From Chitinophagaceae bacterium (GTDB lineage: Bacteria; Bacteroidota; Bacteroidia; Chitinophagales; Chitinophagaceae), in the NCBI GenBank assembly GCA_024103425.1, contig JAGFIS010000004.1, positions 62,001 through 126,000 of the forward strand: a DNA stretch of 64,000 nt, in the 5' to 3' direction. The translations under genes and the position numbers were made by a program. The number at the start of each line of letters is the position of its first letter. The stretch's first letter is position 1. The notes beneath the pieces were generated by a model. The model searched no databases. It was not told the origin of the DNA and saw nothing but the letters and a program-made list of their open reading frames with translations. This document shows, piece after piece, positions 25,346 to 33,164 of this stretch.

Positions 25346-25374
25346 AAAAAAAATCCCGGCTTTTGTGCCGGGAT
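25346..25374 (-). terminator. Leader terminator (attenuator) of the aromatic operon
   Basis: On the minus strand ATCCCGGC-N6-GCCGGGAT forms a perfect 8-bp GC-rich stem followed by an unbroken U8 tract (25353-25346), ending 4 nt before the pheA ATG. A terminator directly before the first gene of an operon is the signature of transcription attenuation. Confidence 0.88.
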
Positions 25375-25426
25375 CTATATTACTTGTTTCTAATTTTTGT
25401 TTACATCACAACAAGACGGTCCCGGC
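25367..25426 (-). promoter_or_regulatory. Antiterminator: upstream GCCGGGA pairs with the terminator 5' arm
   Basis: GCCGGGA at 25426-25420 (codons 23-25 of the leader peptide) repeats the 3' arm of the terminator and can pair with TCCCGGC in its 5' arm, excluding the terminator. Just beside it, codons 26-28 (25418-25410, CGTCTTGTT) pair perfectly over 9 bp with codons 2-4 (25490-25482, AACAAGACG). These give the alternative structures needed for control by a stalled ribosome. Confidence 0.75.
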
Positions 25427-25493
25427 TATTACGATAGTAAAAGCTAAAAAAGTAGCTAAAGTAAAACCAGTTATATGACTTCGTCTTGTTCAT
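25401..25493 (-). CDS. Aromatic-rich leader peptide of the pheA-tyrA-aro operon
   Basis: A 30-codon frame, ATG at 25493 and TAA at 25403-25401, whose residues 7-20 read YNWFYFSYFFSFYY: five Phe, five Tyr and one Trp in 14 codons. The tail is polar (RNSRDRLVVM). It lies between a near-consensus promoter and the terminator that precedes pheA, and its codons overlap the pairing segments of the antiterminator. It is evidently a sensor of charged Phe- and Tyr-tRNA (perhaps Trp), not a functional protein. Only about 8 nt separate the -7 element from the ATG, so the message is almost leaderless. Confidence 0.88.
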   Translation of the reverse strand: MNKTKSYNWFYFSYFFSFYYRNSRDRLVVM

Positions 25494-25501
25494 TTAGGAG
25501 T

Positions 25502-25531
25502 CAAAAGTAATAGACAAAAATTAATTTCAAA
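25502..25531 (-). promoter_or_regulatory. Promoter of the aromatic operon: TTTG-N18-TACTTTTG
   Basis: On the minus strand TTTG (25531-25528) and TACTTTTG (25509-25502) are separated by 18 nt, a close fit to the Bacteroidota consensus. Transcription should begin only a few bases before the leader-peptide ATG. Confidence 0.75.
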
Positions 25532-25643
25532 AATTTTTTTAATAAACGGTCAGATACAACGAAGATGTATGTGCCAAGGAAAATATCTTTTCCATAGAGC
25601 ATCTGATACATTTACGGATAGAAATCCCGATAATTATGGGCAT

Positions 25644-25679
25644 AAAAAAACCACTTCCTCAATGTAAAGTGGCCTTTTT
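25644..25679. terminator. Bidirectional terminator below the small lipoprotein gene
   Basis: CCACTT (25651-25656) and AAGTGG (25667-25672) form a stem with A7 on the left and T5 on the right, so it can stop transcription on both strands. It closes the minus-strand lipoprotein gene and insulates the aromatic operon promoter. Confidence 0.75.
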
Positions 25680-25727
25680 AAGATTGCCTTTCAAAACAAT
25701 AATCTGAAAGACTAAAAGAATTAAGTC

Positions 25728-25934
25728 TTACTGAGCTGCGGGAGCCGGAGCTGCAGCAGAGTCAGTAGCTGCCGGAGCTGCAGCAGAGTCAGTAGCTGCG
25801 GGAGCTGCCGGAGCTTCTGTGGCCTCAGGAGCTACTTGTTCTGTTGTTGTTTCAGTTGATTCAGTTGTAGATTCACCGCTGTTGCAAGCAAACAAGAAAG
25901 CAGAAACTGCTAACACTGCAAATAATTTTTTCAT
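25728..25934 (-). CDS. Small Ala/Pro/Thr-rich lipoprotein with internal repeat
   Basis: A 68-residue predicted lipoprotein: signal MKKLFAVLAVSAFLFAC with Cys17 as lipidation site, then a disordered Ser/Thr/Glu stretch and a C-terminal Ala-Pro region. The C-terminal region holds a 27-bp tandem duplication (25744-25797) that repeats the nine residues around AAPAATDSA. No functional motif is visible. Comparable short low-complexity lipoproteins are frequent in Bacteroidota. Copy-number change of the 27-bp unit would alter length without a frameshift. Confidence 0.75.
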   Translation of the reverse strand: MKKLFAVLAVSAFLFACNSGESTTESTETTTEQVAPEATEAPAAPAATDSAAAPAATDSAAAPAPAAQ

Positions 25935-26073
25935 GTTTCTTAAGATTTAATTTTTTTGATTTATATGACTTTTATACTCATTTTCGAAAAAGGTAACCCA
26001 ATTACCCAAAAATATTTTTTGAAATGGATAATCGGGTTACTTTTCACTCTAAACCGTATTAACAGATAGGCAA

Positions 26074-26649
26074 GTGGACAATCTTAATGATGAAAGAGAA
26101 TTACTGAAAGGATTGGCTTCACATGATCCAAAAGCTGTAGAATTAATCTACAGACAGAACTACGGTGCCATTGAGAGTTTCATCATTAAGAATAATGGAT
26201 TTGCAGAAGATGCAAGGGATGTATTCCAGGAGGCAATGGTCGTTCTTTTTGAAAAGGCGCAATCTGATTCTTTTGAGCTTACCTGTCTGATTAAAACTTA
26301 CCTCTATTCGGTTTGCAGAAGGCTTTGGCTTAAGAGAATCCAAAAAGAAAAAGACCAAAAGCTGTACACTCCCGGACTGGCCACTCTGGAGGAGACGATT
26401 CCAGTAGAAGATGATATTGATGAGCATGTAAAAAGGAATGAGAATCTGGAGCTGATGGATTCGGCAATGGCTAAAATAGGTGAGCCCTGCAAATCACTAT
26501 TGGAGGCATTCTATTTGCAGAAGAAATCAATGCCCGAGATTGCTGCGCAATTCGGATATACCAATGCTGATAATGCCAAGACGCAGAAGTATAAATGCCT
26601 GATGAGATTGAAAAAAATATTTTTTTCGCAATACACAAACAAAGAGTAG
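26074..26649 (+). CDS. ECF-type RNA polymerase sigma factor
   Basis: Sigma-70 family factor of 191 residues with a GTG start at 26074. Region 2 is visible in DPKAVELIYRQNYGAIESFIIKNNGFAEDARDVFQEAMVVLFE and region 4 in EPCKSLLEAFYLQKKSMPEIAAQFGYTNADNAKTQKYKCLMRLK. The next gene begins 2 nt after its stop and encodes a membrane-anchored protein whose N-terminus resembles Bacteroidota anti-sigma factors. The pair is a likely sigma/anti-sigma operon for envelope stress. Confidence 0.88.
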   Translation: MDNLNDERELLKGLASHDPKAVELIYRQNYGAIESFIIKNNGFAEDARDVFQEAMVVLFEKAQSDSFELTCLIKTYLYSVCRRLWLKRIQKEKDQKLYTPGLATLEETIPVEDDIDEHVKRNENLELMDSAMAKIGEPCKSLLEAFYLQKKSMPEIAAQFGYTNADNAKTQKYKCLMRLKKIFFSQYTNKE

Positions 26650-26651
26650 AA

Positions 26652-27749
26652 ATGGAAAAGCAATTATTGATAGAACTGGCGGAAAGATACTTCTTCGATG
26701 AGATGACTCCGGAAGAAAGCACCTATTTTGAAGGTCTGAGGAATAGCAGTCCTGAAATAGACCAAATGGTTGTAGAACACCTTTTCTTTCTCGAACAGAT
26801 GGACCACCGCAACAAAGTGGTAACGCTGAAGCAAGTAATGAATTCGGTAGAAGACAAGTTGGAACTGGAAGGTGCTATTCGTATGAAAAATAAAACCTAC
26901 AATGCAAAGGTGGTACACCTCTGGAAAAGATATCGACGTACTATCACTGTAGCAGCTGCTGCAGCGGTTATAGTTTCTATTCTCACTATATCAGGGTATT
27001 CTATTTTCTCAGGCAAAAAACAAACGGCCACACTTACTCCATTGGTAGACCGCAAACTAAATCAGATTGAGCACAAGCTGAACCAAATGGAAGACAAGCT
27101 GAATGTGGTGGCTACTCCAGAGCAGAAACTTTTTGAAGCTAACTTCAGAGCTACAGGATTCCTGATTGATCGCAACGGGTTTATCGCTACCAACGCACAC
27201 GTAGTCAATCTATCAAAAAATCTCATTGTTGAAAATTCTCATGGTGACAGGTACACGGCAGAAACTATTTACTCTAACCTGCTCACCGACCTCGCTATTC
27301 TTAGAATAACAGATACAACGTTTAAGAAGATGCCTCAGATTCCTTACACATTCAAACAGAATGATGCGGAACTTGCAGAGCAGATTTTCACTTTAGGTTA
27401 TCCCCGAGAAGAGATTGTTTACAATCAGGGATATCTCAGTGCACGTTCAGGATATTATGGGGATACTTCCACTTATCAAATCGGTATCTCTGTTAACCCG
27501 GGAAACAGTGGTGGGCCGGTACTGAGCAAAAACGGCGAAGTAATCGGTATTATCAGCAACAAACAGGACAATGCTGACGGAGTTGTATTTGCCATTAAAT
27601 CAGAAAAGGTATTTGAAGCGGTAAAAGAAATCAAGGAAAACGAAATCTACAACATCAAGATGCCGTCTGAGAATCTTCTCAGAGGGCACGACCGCGTTCA
27701 GCAGATAAAATCTATGAACGACTTTGTCTTCAAAGTAAAAGGAAATTAA
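26652..27749 (+). CDS. Anti-sigma-like N-terminus, TM anchor and HtrA-type serine protease in one protein
   Basis: The ATG at 26652 (MEKQLLIELAERYFFDEMTPEE) gives 365 residues. Residues 1-95 form an acidic helical cytoplasmic part with an anti-sigma-like beginning, about 97-119 is a membrane helix (TITVAAAAAVIVSILTISGYS), about 133-152 a short coiled coil, and about 165-345 a trypsin-like domain with triad His183 (ATNAHVV), Asp213 (LTDLAIL) and Ser286 (NPGNSGGPV). No PDZ domain follows. The topology puts the protease in the periplasm and the N-terminus beside the sigma factor encoded 2 nt upstream. A single protein that senses envelope damage and releases sigma is a reasonable hypothesis. Confidence 0.82.
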   Translation: MEKQLLIELAERYFFDEMTPEESTYFEGLRNSSPEIDQMVVEHLFFLEQMDHRNKVVTLKQVMNSVEDKLELEGAIRMKNKTYNAKVVHLWKRYRRTITVAAAAAVIVSILTISGYSIFSGKKQTATLTPLVDRKLNQIEHKLNQMEDKLNVVATPEQKLFEANFRATGFLIDRNGFIATNAHVVNLSKNLIVENSHGDRYTAETIYSNLLTDLAILRITDTTFKKMPQIPYTFKQNDAELAEQIFTLGYPREEIVYNQGYLSARSGYYGDTSTYQIGISVNPGNSGGPVLSKNGEVIGIISNKQDNADGVVFAIKSEKVFEAVKEIKENEIYNIKMPSENLLRGHDRVQQIKSMNDFVFKVKGN

Positions 27750-27752
27750 GAA

Positions 27753-28649
27753 TTACCAGAGGCTCCTGCCGTAGATTCCTTCATTGATGAGTTTTTGAAT
27801 ACTCTCTCTCACAAAGGGAGCATCTTCTTTGTAGGTAACCCCAAACCATTTGGCATTCGTTGGGATGACCTCAATAGTGCCCTTACCGCTGTGAATGAAG
27901 TTATCGGCAGCCAACGGGATAAAGAATTCAGCCTTCGGATCGTTACCGCTTGTGGCAAGGAACCTCACAAACTCCTGCTCGAAGAAAGGAAATACAGTAT
28001 CATCAAAACCCCAGAAATTCATGCTCACGGGTGTCTCTGCACCAACCTCTACGGGGCGATCCTCATCCATATAGAAAATCTTTCCATGATCGGGGTAAAC
28101 TTTGGTGCGCTCTACAATCTTTACCAGATTATTTTCATCATCCACTTCACACACACCTCTGCTCACAGTACCATTAGGAGAAATGGTATTGCCTAATTTG
28201 TAACCTATTATGCAATATTTTTGAGGGGATACCCCTTTATTCAGAAATTCAGCACACTGCACAAACGCATCCTTGCCATAAAAGTCATCTGCATTGATAA
28301 CCGCAAACGGTTCATGAATAACATCCTTGGCACATAAAACAGCATGTGCTGTTCCCCATGGCTTCGTACGCTCCGGAGGCATTGAAAAAGAACCGAGGAA
28401 CATATCCTGTTCCTGATTGACATAAACTGTCTCTACCCTTTCTTTGATCTTGGAATCAAATTTCTCCTTGAACTCATCGTGAAATGAGCTTCTTACAATA
28501 AAGACAATCTTCCCGAATCCGCTCTCAATTGCGTCGTATATCGAATAATCAATTATCGTCTCTCCTGATGGACCGAAAGAATCCATTTGTTTGATGCCAC
28601 CATATCTGCTCCCCATTCCGGCGGCCAAAACTAATAAAGCAGGTTTCAT
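27753..28649 (-). CDS. Sugar nucleotidyltransferase family protein
   Basis: Rossmann-like NTP transferase of 298 residues. The nucleotide-binding signature is LVLAAGMGSRYGGIKQMDSFGPSGETIIDYSIYDA, with WGTAHAVLCAKDVI and the metal-site VINADDFYGKDAF further on; the C-terminal half has MNFWGFDDTVFPFFEQEF. It belongs to the glucose-1-phosphate thymidylyltransferase-like superfamily, but the sugar and nucleotide cannot be read from the sequence, and no polysaccharide genes are adjacent. It converges with the protease gene 3 nt away. Confidence 0.82.
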   Translation of the reverse strand: MKPALLVLAAGMGSRYGGIKQMDSFGPSGETIIDYSIYDAIESGFGKIVFIVRSSFHDEFKEKFDSKIKERVETVYVNQEQDMFLGSFSMPPERTKPWGTAHAVLCAKDVIHEPFAVINADDFYGKDAFVQCAEFLNKGVSPQKYCIIGYKLGNTISPNGTVSRGVCEVDDENNLVKIVERTKVYPDHGKIFYMDEDRPVEVGAETPVSMNFWGFDDTVFPFFEQEFVRFLATSGNDPKAEFFIPLAADNFIHSGKGTIEVIPTNAKWFGVTYKEDAPFVRESIQKLINEGIYGRSLW

Positions 28650-28707
28650 TAACTTTAGTTTTTCTAATTGTTCTACAAATCGCTACGAAAATAAGAAAGA
28701 AAGAGTT

Positions 28708-29625
28708 ATGGAGAATTTCGTGTTGTCCGATATTATTCCTGCCAATGTTTCGATAGAAAAGGTCAGCACTACCATTCCGGAGCATCCTGATATTCATCTT
28801 TCCATCCTCAGGCTTGATAAAATTCATCCGGTCGTTTCAGGCAACAAACTTTTTAAATTAAAATATTATCTGCAAGCCGCATCAGAAACAGATCACCGCA
28901 CACTCCTCACTTTCGGGGGCACTTACAGTAATCATCTTGCGGCTACAGCTTATACGACTAAGATAACCGGGCTTCGACTGATTGCCTGTGTTAGGGGCGA
29001 AGAAGGTAACAGACCCTCGCATACCCTGGAATTCTGCAGAGCAAACAGTGCCGAAATCCATTTTTTAGACAGGGCATTATATCGCAAGATGTCAGAAAAT
29101 CCCGATGAAGACTATCTGACAGAGCGATTTGGACCGCATATCACTGTCGCTTCGGGCGGATTGGGCATCCCGGGGGCGATCGGAGCTCAGGAGATCTTAA
29201 ATTTTATTCCCGAAGACTGCTACAGCCATATCTGCGTGCCTGTAGGGTCGGCCACCACCCTTGCAGGACTGCTTTTAGGAAACAGAAAAGAAAAAATACT
29301 GGCTTTCCCTGCACTAAAAGGTTTGAACGATACTTCCGACAGGATTGCACAAATGAAGGTTGTCGATACCGACAATCTCACAGTATTTCACGATTATCAT
29401 TTTGGCGGATTCGCAAAATGGAATATGGAATTAATTTATTTCCTTAATAGATTTTACAGGGTGAACCGGATACCTCTTGATTTTGTTTACACCGGGAAAA
29501 TGGTATTTGCTATTACAGACTTGATAACAAAAGGTTACTTTCCTGCAGGATCGGAAATATTAGCCATCCACACCGGAGGCCTTCAGGGAAATGAAACCCT
29601 GCCAAAAAATTTGATTGCTTACTAG
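28708..29625 (+). CDS. PLP-dependent ACC deaminase/D-cysteine desulfhydrase family enzyme
   Basis: Fold-type II PLP enzyme of 305 residues from the ATG at 28708; the longer frame to 28591 runs antisense into the neighbouring gene. The PLP-lysine is in VVSGNKLFKLKYYL, the Asn/Ser phosphate loop in TFGGTYSNHLAATAYTTK, and the cofactor glycine loop in VPVGSATTLAGLLLG. The family deaminates 1-aminocyclopropane-1-carboxylate or D-cysteine. In bacteria without plant contact, D-cysteine desulfhydrase-like activity is the more common guess. The promoter region is shared divergently with the nucleotidyltransferase gene. Confidence 0.85.
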   Translation: MENFVLSDIIPANVSIEKVSTTIPEHPDIHLSILRLDKIHPVVSGNKLFKLKYYLQAASETDHRTLLTFGGTYSNHLAATAYTTKITGLRLIACVRGEEGNRPSHTLEFCRANSAEIHFLDRALYRKMSENPDEDYLTERFGPHITVASGGLGIPGAIGAQEILNFIPEDCYSHICVPVGSATTLAGLLLGNRKEKILAFPALKGLNDTSDRIAQMKVVDTDNLTVFHDYHFGGFAKWNMELIYFLNRFYRVNRIPLDFVYTGKMVFAITDLITKGYFPAGSEILAIHTGGLQGNETLPKNLIAY

Positions 29626-29631
29626 ATTTTA

Positions 29632-30243
29632 TTATTGCGAAAGAGAATCTACCACCTCACCGCAATTCAACATTCCGCTTTTAAACACCGGATGTTTTTT
29701 CCCAAGGTAAGGATTCACGATATCACTTGAAAAACTGAGCCAGTTGGCAGCTTCTTCACCAAAAGCCATCGGGCACAAATCCCAATACAGTTTCTTTCCC
29801 TCGTAACCGATTGTTTTCAGCAAAGGATACATATTATCGGAAATATCTTTGAAATCGCGCCTCATGCCTTCGAGATTTTCTTTGCTTCCGATACTGGTTA
29901 CTGCTTGCTGAATCTGCGCAATTAAATGCTCTGCTCCCGATTTTATCTCTGCCTCATCTTCTTTCAACTCATCTAATTGAATATTACCCATTGCACTGCC
30001 AAAAGCTGCTGCCTTATCTTTGGCGCTGACTGAATCAGCCTCCACTAACGCATCCTTCATATCCATATATGCATAAAGCGCCTGATCTACCTGACTGTTA
30101 AATACTTCAGAGTGTTTTAACACCTGAACCGGGTCGGCCTTTTCTTTTTCTTCAGATGCTCCTTTATAGGTTTTCTCAAAATATAACCAGAAGCCAAAAA
30201 CAATAATAGCAATCATTGCAACTAAACCGATAACTCTTTTCAT
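29632..30243 (-). CDS. DUF3347-type exported protein with CPMA/NPYxG metal-site motif
   Basis: A 203-residue protein with an N-terminal membrane anchor or signal (VIGLVAMIAIIVFGFWLYF), a helical bundle (YAYMDMKDALVEADSVSAKDKAAAFGSAM), and a C-terminal block WDLCPMAFGEEAANWLSFSSDIVNPYLGKKHP then GMLNCGEV. The CPMA...NPYxG...MxxCG series is characteristic of DUF3347, a domain often attached to Bacteroidota copper-efflux membrane fusion proteins and thought to bind Cu or Ag. Here it is a stand-alone protein without efflux genes alongside. Confidence 0.8.
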   Translation of the reverse strand: MKRVIGLVAMIAIIVFGFWLYFEKTYKGASEEKEKADPVQVLKHSEVFNSQVDQALYAYMDMKDALVEADSVSAKDKAAAFGSAMGNIQLDELKEDEAEIKSGAEHLIAQIQQAVTSIGSKENLEGMRRDFKDISDNMYPLLKTIGYEGKKLYWDLCPMAFGEEAANWLSFSSDIVNPYLGKKHPVFKSGMLNCGEVVDSLSQ

Positions 30244-30327
30244 AATCTACCTTTTGATAATATCCGAAGATAATATTTTAGAGAGACAGAAATTAAAAAT
30301 CCGTCTTAAATAACCGATAAAAGACTA

Positions 30328-30756
30328 CTAGCCGATTTCTACCAATTCAATATCGAAAATCAATTCTTTCCCAGCCAGGCGATGGTTAGCATCGAGCACA
30401 GCTACGTCTTCCCTGATCTCTTTTACAACAACCGGAACAGGATAACCTGCCGAGGACTGTAACTGCAATTGCATTCCTACCGCAATTTCAAGGCTGTCGG
30501 GAATATTTTTTAAAGGAAACTCGATAATTGCCTCTTCGTTCACCGGACCGTAAGCATCTTCAGGAGCGATAGTGATTGTCTTCTTCTCTCCTTCCTCCAT
30601 TCCGGGAATTGCACTGTCAAAACCTTTGATCATCTGTCCTGCGCCTACTGTAAATGCCAATGGCTCTCTGCCAACGCTGGAATCAAACTGTTCGCCATTG
30701 GTCAGTCTTCCTGTATAGTGTACTTTTACCTTGTCTCCGTTTTTTGCTTTTGCCAT
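30328..30756 (-). CDS. FKBP-type peptidyl-prolyl isomerase, SlyD-like
   Basis: Cytoplasmic prolyl isomerase of 142 residues. The FKBP half-domains VKVHYTGRLTNGEQFDSSVGREPLAFTVGAGQMIKGFDSAIPGMEEGEKKTI flank an insert-in-flap domain (PEDAYGPVNEEAIIEFPLKNIP to DVAVLDANHRLAGKELIFDIELVEI), the SlyD arrangement. The His-rich metal-binding tail of E. coli SlyD is absent. A -7 element TACTTTTG lies at 30799-30806. Confidence 0.92.
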   Translation of the reverse strand: MAKAKNGDKVKVHYTGRLTNGEQFDSSVGREPLAFTVGAGQMIKGFDSAIPGMEEGEKKTITIAPEDAYGPVNEEAIIEFPLKNIPDSLEIAVGMQLQLQSSAGYPVPVVVKEIREDVAVLDANHRLAGKELIFDIELVEIG

Positions 30757-30798
30757 TTTTTCTTTTTGATTTTTGAATTCTGAAATACTTCAGGGGTG

Positions 30799-30806
30799 CA
30801 AAAGTA
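30799..30806 (-). promoter_or_regulatory. Putative -7 element of the FKBP gene
   Basis: TACTTTTG on the minus strand matches TAnnTTTG, 43 nt before the ATG. No TTTG at -33 is seen. Confidence 0.4.
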
Positions 30807-30893
30807 ACTTTCTTATTTAACTCTGCCCGGAGAATTAATTTTTGGATAATTTTACCCAATTCTAATCTCTTCACTATCAGAAAGAAATCTGCC

Positions 30894-32162
30894 ATGCAAA
30901 AAATATTCTTCTTCCTCACTATTGCATTCGTTTCCTTCTCTTGCAAAAGCCAGACTTCCCCGGAAGTAAAAACAGCAGAAGCCAAAATCATTACCGGTGC
31001 TGAACGGATGGATGTCTATCTGCCATTTGTCGAAGGGAAAAGCGTAGGGCTGTTAGTCAACAATACCTCTATGGTTGGCAACAGCCACCTGGTAGACACG
31101 CTGATGAAACTGGGAGTGAATATTAAAGTTATTTTTGGTCCTGAACACGGCTTCAGAGGAACTGCCAGCGCGGGTGAGAAAGTGGGTAACTATATTGATG
31201 AGGAAACGGGTATTCCTGTCGTATCGTTGTATGGCAGCAAGCGCCGCCCTGCTCCGGAGGATGTCGAGAACGTCGACATCATGATTTACGATATTCAGGA
31301 TGTCGGTGTAAGGTTCTATACCTATATCTCCTCTATGCAGGAATTTATGGAGGCTGCATTTGAATACGGGAAGCCCCTGATCATCCTCGACAGGCCCAAC
31401 CCGAACGGGTTTTATGTTGATGGCCCTGTACTTCAGAAAGAATTTTCTTCATTCGTCGGGATGCAGCCGATACCTATTGTTTACGGGATGACTATCGGCG
31501 AATACGCAACGATGTTAGCCGGTGAGAAATGGCTGAAGGATAAAGCAAACGAGAAGTTCGCTACGTTCGACAGCAATCAGCAGCCCGGTGATTTTACTTT
31601 CCTGATCGTAAAGAATAAAAATTACGACCACACCTTGAAATACATTCTTCCCGAGAAGCCATCGCCCAACCTGCCTGAAATTCAGTCTATTTACTTGTAT
31701 CCATCGACTTGCCTCTTTGAAGGTACATCGCTCAGTGAAGGGCGCGGAACAGACAAGCCCTTCCAGATCTTTGGTTCACCCGAATTACCACACAACCTGT
31801 ACGCTTTCACCCCTACCTCCAGACCGGGTGCAGTAAGCAGCAAACATTACGACAAGGTATGCTACGGATGGAACCTCTCAGGCACACCCGAAGAAGTTTT
31901 AAAAAAAGTAGATAACAAAATCCAGTTGAAGTGGATCATCGAAGCTTACAAACTCTTCCCCGAAAAAGACAAGTTTTTCCTTATGCCAAAATCAGGAGAT
32001 ATGAAGGGTTCCTTCTTCTCAAAACTTGCCGGGAACAACGAACTGTGGCAACAGATTCGCAATGGGGTTCCTGAAGAGGATATCCGCGCCAGCTGGCAAC
32101 CGGCATTGGACCAATTCAAGCAAATCAGAAAGAAATATTTACTCTATAAAGACTTTGAATAA
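30894..32162 (+). CDS. NamZ-like (DUF1343) lipoprotein, exo-beta-N-acetylmuramidase family
   Basis: Predicted lipoprotein of 422 residues (signal ending FVSFSC, Cys17) belonging to DUF1343, whose founding enzyme NamZ removes terminal N-acetylmuramic acid from peptidoglycan fragments. Family blocks are VGLLVNNTSMVG, VIFGPEHGFRGTASAGE, IPVVSLYGSKRRPAPEDV, VDIMIYDIQDVGVRFYTYISSM, LIILDRPNPNGFYVDGPVL and CLFEGTSLSEGRGTDKPFQ. It is followed after 3 nt by fmt. A cell-wall turnover or recycling role is inferred from the family. Confidence 0.9.
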   Translation: MQKIFFFLTIAFVSFSCKSQTSPEVKTAEAKIITGAERMDVYLPFVEGKSVGLLVNNTSMVGNSHLVDTLMKLGVNIKVIFGPEHGFRGTASAGEKVGNYIDEETGIPVVSLYGSKRRPAPEDVENVDIMIYDIQDVGVRFYTYISSMQEFMEAAFEYGKPLIILDRPNPNGFYVDGPVLQKEFSSFVGMQPIPIVYGMTIGEYATMLAGEKWLKDKANEKFATFDSNQQPGDFTFLIVKNKNYDHTLKYILPEKPSPNLPEIQSIYLYPSTCLFEGTSLSEGRGTDKPFQIFGSPELPHNLYAFTPTSRPGAVSSKHYDKVCYGWNLSGTPEEVLKKVDNKIQLKWIIEAYKLFPEKDKFFLMPKSGDMKGSFFSKLAGNNELWQQIRNGVPEEDIRASWQPALDQFKQIRKKYLLYKDFE

Positions 32163-32165
32163 AAA

Positions 32166-33101
32166 ATGGCTGTTGCTCCTCTGAAAATAGTTTTTATGGG
32201 AACGCCGGCCTTTGCTGTAGCTTCCTTGGATGCTCTTGTCAAAGCCGGTTTTGATATCGCTGCTGTCATTACTTCAGCCGATAAGCCGGCAGGCAGAGGC
32301 ATGAAACTACAACAGAGCGATGTAAAGAAATATGCCGTAGAACACGGATTGAAAGTATTGCAACCGACTAATTTAAAATCACCTGAGTTTATCGCTGAAC
32401 TCAAGGTGATCAATGCCGGTTTACAGGTAGTTGTAGCTTTCAGAATGTTGCCCGAGGTAGTGTGGAATATGCCACGGCTGGGCACCATCAATCTGCATGC
32501 ATCCCTGCTCCCTCAATACAGAGGAGCTGCGCCGATCAATTGGGCTGTCATCAACGGAGAGAAAGAAACGGGTGTTACCACCTTTAAACTCAAACATGAG
32601 ATTGATACCGGAAATATCCTCTTGCAGGAAAAAGTGAAGATCGAAGACACCGACAACGCCGGTGATGTTCACGATAAACTCATGACAACGGGCGCAGCGC
32701 TCCTTGTGAAAACAGTAACACAAATTGCTGAAGGAACAATCAAAGAGATAGCCCAGGAAGATTTTGCCAAAAATGAGCCGGTAAAAAAAGCCCCAAAGAT
32801 ATTCACTGAAGACTGCGAAATTAAGTGGAACCGGAGTGTGCAGGATATTCATAATTTCATCCGCGGGCTCTCCCCTTTTCCTTCAGCATTTACTTTTCTG
32901 AAAACCAGGCGTATTAAAATTCTAGAATCCAAAATCGAAGTAGCCCAACCCGAGGATGATCCCGGCACATTTGAGACCGACGGTAAGACCTTTCTGAAAG
33001 TTGCTGCCCAGGGTGGATATATTCATATTCTCAGATTAAAACCCGAAGGCAAAGATGAAATGAAGGTTGAGGATTTTTTGAGAGGCTGGCGGGAAATATA
33101 A
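32166..33101 (+). CDS. fmt: Methionyl-tRNA formyltransferase
   Basis: Formylates initiator Met-tRNA using 10-formyltetrahydrofolate, 311 residues. The N-terminal domain starts VFMGTPAFAVASLDALVKAGFDIAAVITSADKPAGRG, the catalytic Asn/His are in TINLHASLLPQYRGAAPINWAV and the Asp in KHEIDTGNILLQ. The C-terminal tRNA-binding domain begins around IKWNRSVQDIHNFIRGLSPFPSAFT. It lies 3 nt after the NamZ-like gene, so translation may be coupled. A structured repeat follows its stop. Confidence 0.96.
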   Translation: MAVAPLKIVFMGTPAFAVASLDALVKAGFDIAAVITSADKPAGRGMKLQQSDVKKYAVEHGLKVLQPTNLKSPEFIAELKVINAGLQVVVAFRMLPEVVWNMPRLGTINLHASLLPQYRGAAPINWAVINGEKETGVTTFKLKHEIDTGNILLQEKVKIEDTDNAGDVHDKLMTTGAALLVKTVTQIAEGTIKEIAQEDFAKNEPVKKAPKIFTEDCEIKWNRSVQDIHNFIRGLSPFPSAFTFLKTRRIKILESKIEVAQPEDDPGTFETDGKTFLKVAAQGGYIHILRLKPEGKDEMKVEDFLRGWREI

Positions 33102-33164
33102 AACCCGGAGAACTCTCGGATAAAGTCAAATCCCAATTACTCTTTGCCAGGCTCTTTTTTCGAC

